A DNA stretch of 6,832 nucleotides from Chloroflexota bacterium. GTDB lineage: Bacteria > Chloroflexota > Anaerolineae > Anaerolineales > Anaerolineaceae. Under the pieces are notes generated by a model. That model worked only from the letters and a program-made list of their open reading frames with translations, had not been told where the DNA came from and did no database searches. The DNA is taken from positions 1-6,832 of the forward strand of contig JAJYJF010000119.1 in assembly GCA_021796375.1 (NCBI GenBank), given 5' to 3'. This document shows positions 6,022-6,832 of the stretch, piece by piece (within the stretch, counting starts at the first letter, position 1; every line of letters begins with the position of its first letter). Both the position numbers and the translations under genes were made by a program.

Positions 6022-6095
6022 TGTAAAGAGTTTCATTGCATGAGTTTCTCCTCCTGAAGAAGGGCGGCCCGGGCAGCTGCCCTTCTTTTCTTTCC
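6022..6095 (+). ncRNA. Candidate small RNA ending in an orphan terminator
   Basis: A good intrinsic terminator at 6057-6095 has no plus-strand gene before it. A TATATT box at 6011-6016 could start a transcript near 6022-6024 of about 70 nt. The predicted RNA contains two GAGTTTC copies (6028-6034, 6042-6048) and TCTCCTCCT (6047-6055), a pyrimidine stretch complementary to Shine-Dalgarno sequences, directly before the terminator stem. That arrangement is known in some small regulatory RNAs. The -35 is not recognisable, so the 5' end is uncertain, and I know no family match. Confidence 0.25.
6057..6095 (+). terminator. Orphan intrinsic terminator
   Basis: AAGAAGGGCGGC (6057-6068) pairs with GCTGCCCTTCTT (6076-6087), 12 bp including one G-T pair, around a 7-nt loop. 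The T-rich TTTTCTTT (6086-6093) follows. The polarity is plus-strand only. It lies before the promoter of the downstream gene, so it is not a simple attenuator of that promoter. Confidence 0.7.
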
Positions 6096-6124
6096 TGATC
6101 CGCCAGAACGACCCCCGCTTCAAC

Positions 6125-6153
6125 TTGCCTTGGCGCGCGGATCAATTTACAAT
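6125..6153 (+). promoter_or_regulatory. Sigma-70 promoter of the oxidoreductase gene
   Basis: TTGCCT (6125-6130), an optimal 17-nt spacer and TACAAT (6148-6153). The predicted start is near 6160, leaving a leader of about 48 nt before the ATG at 6208. Confidence 0.7.
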
Positions 6154-6207
6154 CATCGGGTGGTTAGATTCGCCAAACTTAAAAAAACCTGATCTGGGAG
6201 GAAATTT

Positions 6208-6832
6208 ATGGATAAAATCAGGGCCGTCGTTACCGATCCCGGGTCCGCGGGTCACCTCATCCTCACCCGGGTGGACCCGCCGCAGCCCGCGCTCAACCAG
6301 GCGCTGGTGCGGGTAGAAGCTTTTTCGCTCAACCGCGGCGAGGTGCGCAACGCCTTCGCCGCCCAGACCTCCTACACCCCCGGCTGGGACGTGGCCGGGA
6401 CGGTGGAGCGCGCCGCGGCGGACGGCAGCGGGCCGGCGGCCGGCGCCCGCGTGGTGGGGCTCTTGAACACCGGCGGCTGGAGCGAGCTCGCCGCCGCCCC
6501 CACCTCCGCCCTGGCCGAGCTGCCGGAAAGCCTGAGCTTCCAGGATGCCGCCACCCTGCCGGTCGCGGGGCTGACCGCCCTGCTCGCCCTGGAGAAAGGC
6601 GGCAGCCTGCTCGGGCGCAGAGTCCTCGTCACCGGCGCCTCCGGCGGGGTGGGCTTATTCGCCATCCAGCTGGCCAGGCGCTCGGGCGCCTTTGCGGTCG
6701 GGCTCAACCGCCAGGCCAGGTACCAGCCCGCCGTGCGCGAGGCCGGCGCGGACCAGGCGGTCAGCGGGGAGGACGCCTCCCCGGCTGCGCCCTACGGTCC
6801 CTACGACCTGATCCTGGATTCGGTGGGCGGGA
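6208..6832 (+). CDS. Zinc-independent medium-chain dehydrogenase/reductase (quinone oxidoreductase-like), N-terminal part
   Basis: Partial gene: 208 residues are present and the frame is open at the right edge. MDR-family enzymes of this group usually use NADPH to reduce quinones, enals or similar alpha,beta-unsaturated carbonyls in the cytosol; the substrate here cannot be told. Seen: SLNRGEV at residues 40-46 (the GroES-like domain), GWDVAGTV (59-66), AATLPVAGLTALLAL (114-128), the Rossmann nucleotide-binding motif VTGASGGVG (141-149) with AIQLARRSGA (152-161), and LILDSVGG (201-208). No Cys occurs in the visible part, so the catalytic and structural zinc ligands of alcohol dehydrogenases are absent. 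The family is usually about 310-330 residues, so about two thirds is visible. The start is firm: GGGAGG (6196-6201) lies 6 nt before the ATG, and a good promoter lies upstream. The gene is very GC-rich, like ychF and surE. Confidence 0.9.
   Translation, partial: MDKIRAVVTDPGSAGHLILTRVDPPQPALNQALVRVEAFSLNRGEVRNAFAAQTSYTPGWDVAGTVERAAADGSGPAAGARVVGLLNTGGWSELAAAPTSALAELPESLSFQDAATLPVAGLTALLALEKGGSLLGRRVLVTGASGGVGLFAIQLARRSGAFAVGLNRQARYQPAVREAGADQAVSGEDASPAAPYGPYDLILDSVGG

Larger units (their letters stand above)
5813..6207. other. 395-bp gene-free regulatory stretch between surE and the oxidoreductase gene
   Basis: No convincing protein-coding gene is present. It contains, from left to right: the surE ribosome site, a 13-bp perfect hairpin in the surE leader, the surE promoter, a small hairpin TGCCCG-GACG-CGGGCA (5938-5953), a cluster of GAAC/GTTC half-sites (5975-5998), a TATATT box, an orphan plus-strand terminator, and the promoter and ribosome site of the oxidoreductase gene. 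The open frames crossing it in both directions lack ribosome sites and family motifs. Confidence 0.7.

Noticed and set aside
5795..6043. 82-codon plus-strand frame with a TTG start.
   Set aside because: No ribosome site, no recognisable motif, and it begins inside the surE coding region in the opposite direction.
5868..6095. Possible 6S RNA or riboswitch in the gene-free stretch.
   Set aside because: I could not build the long rod with a central bubble, and no known riboswitch core was recognised; only short local hairpins are evident.
5813..6145. A 111-codon N-terminal extension of SurE starting at 6145.
   Set aside because: The SurE motif belongs at the N-terminus, the start at 5812 has a good ribosome site, and the extension would cross the orphan terminator, the promoter and the leader hairpin.

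Overview
This 6.8-kb window looks like chromosomal DNA from a GC-rich bacterium, most plausibly the Chloroflexota (Anaerolineae-like). The clues are a GlgC whose N-terminus is of the plant/cyanobacterial type, a YchF-like ATPase with the unusual P-loop GLPQSGKT, a large secreted beta-rich protein ending in YLPTVTR (a tail I associate with exported Anaerolineae proteins), and a degenerate heptanucleotide repeat between genes. This placement is inference; no 16S rRNA or other phylogenetic marker is present.

Layout. (1) Positions 1-380, minus: the N-terminal 126 codons of glgC (ADP-glucose pyrophosphorylase), running off the left edge. (2) 493-574, minus: a class II tRNA-Leu(CAA) that appears to be its own transcription unit, with a TATAAT box just upstream and an intrinsic terminator just downstream, before glgC. 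(3) 708-1778, plus: a divergent YchF/Obg-family ATPase, transcribed away from the tRNA. (4) 1795-1842: a perfect intrinsic terminator for ychF whose hairpin contains the -10 of a consensus sigma-70 promoter (TTGACA-N16-TATAAT) that should drive the next gene. (5) 1963-4839, plus: a 958-residue exported protein with a signal peptide, a nidogen-like beta domain, an Ig-like domain, six propeller-like repeats and a C-terminal CARDB/DUF11-like domain. Its base composition is visibly less GC-rich than its neighbours. (6) 4840-4996: a convergent intergenic spacer holding an inverted pair of degenerate 7-bp repeat arrays. (7) 4997-5812, minus: surE (5'/3'-nucleotidase). (8) 5813-6207: a 395-bp regulatory stretch with the surE promoter and a 5'-UTR hairpin, an orphan plus-strand terminator that may end a small RNA, and the promoter of the next gene. 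(9) 6208 to the right edge, plus: the N-terminal 208 residues of a zinc-independent MDR-family oxidoreductase.

The genes are mostly housekeeping functions in separate transcription units: glycogen synthesis, a tRNA, a ribosome-associated ATPase, nucleotide salvage and a reductase. I see no operon of linked function, phage, transposase, CRISPR array or defence system. The least ordinary content is the giant surface protein, the promoter nested in a terminator, the palindromic heptad repeat and the possible small RNA upstream of the oxidoreductase.
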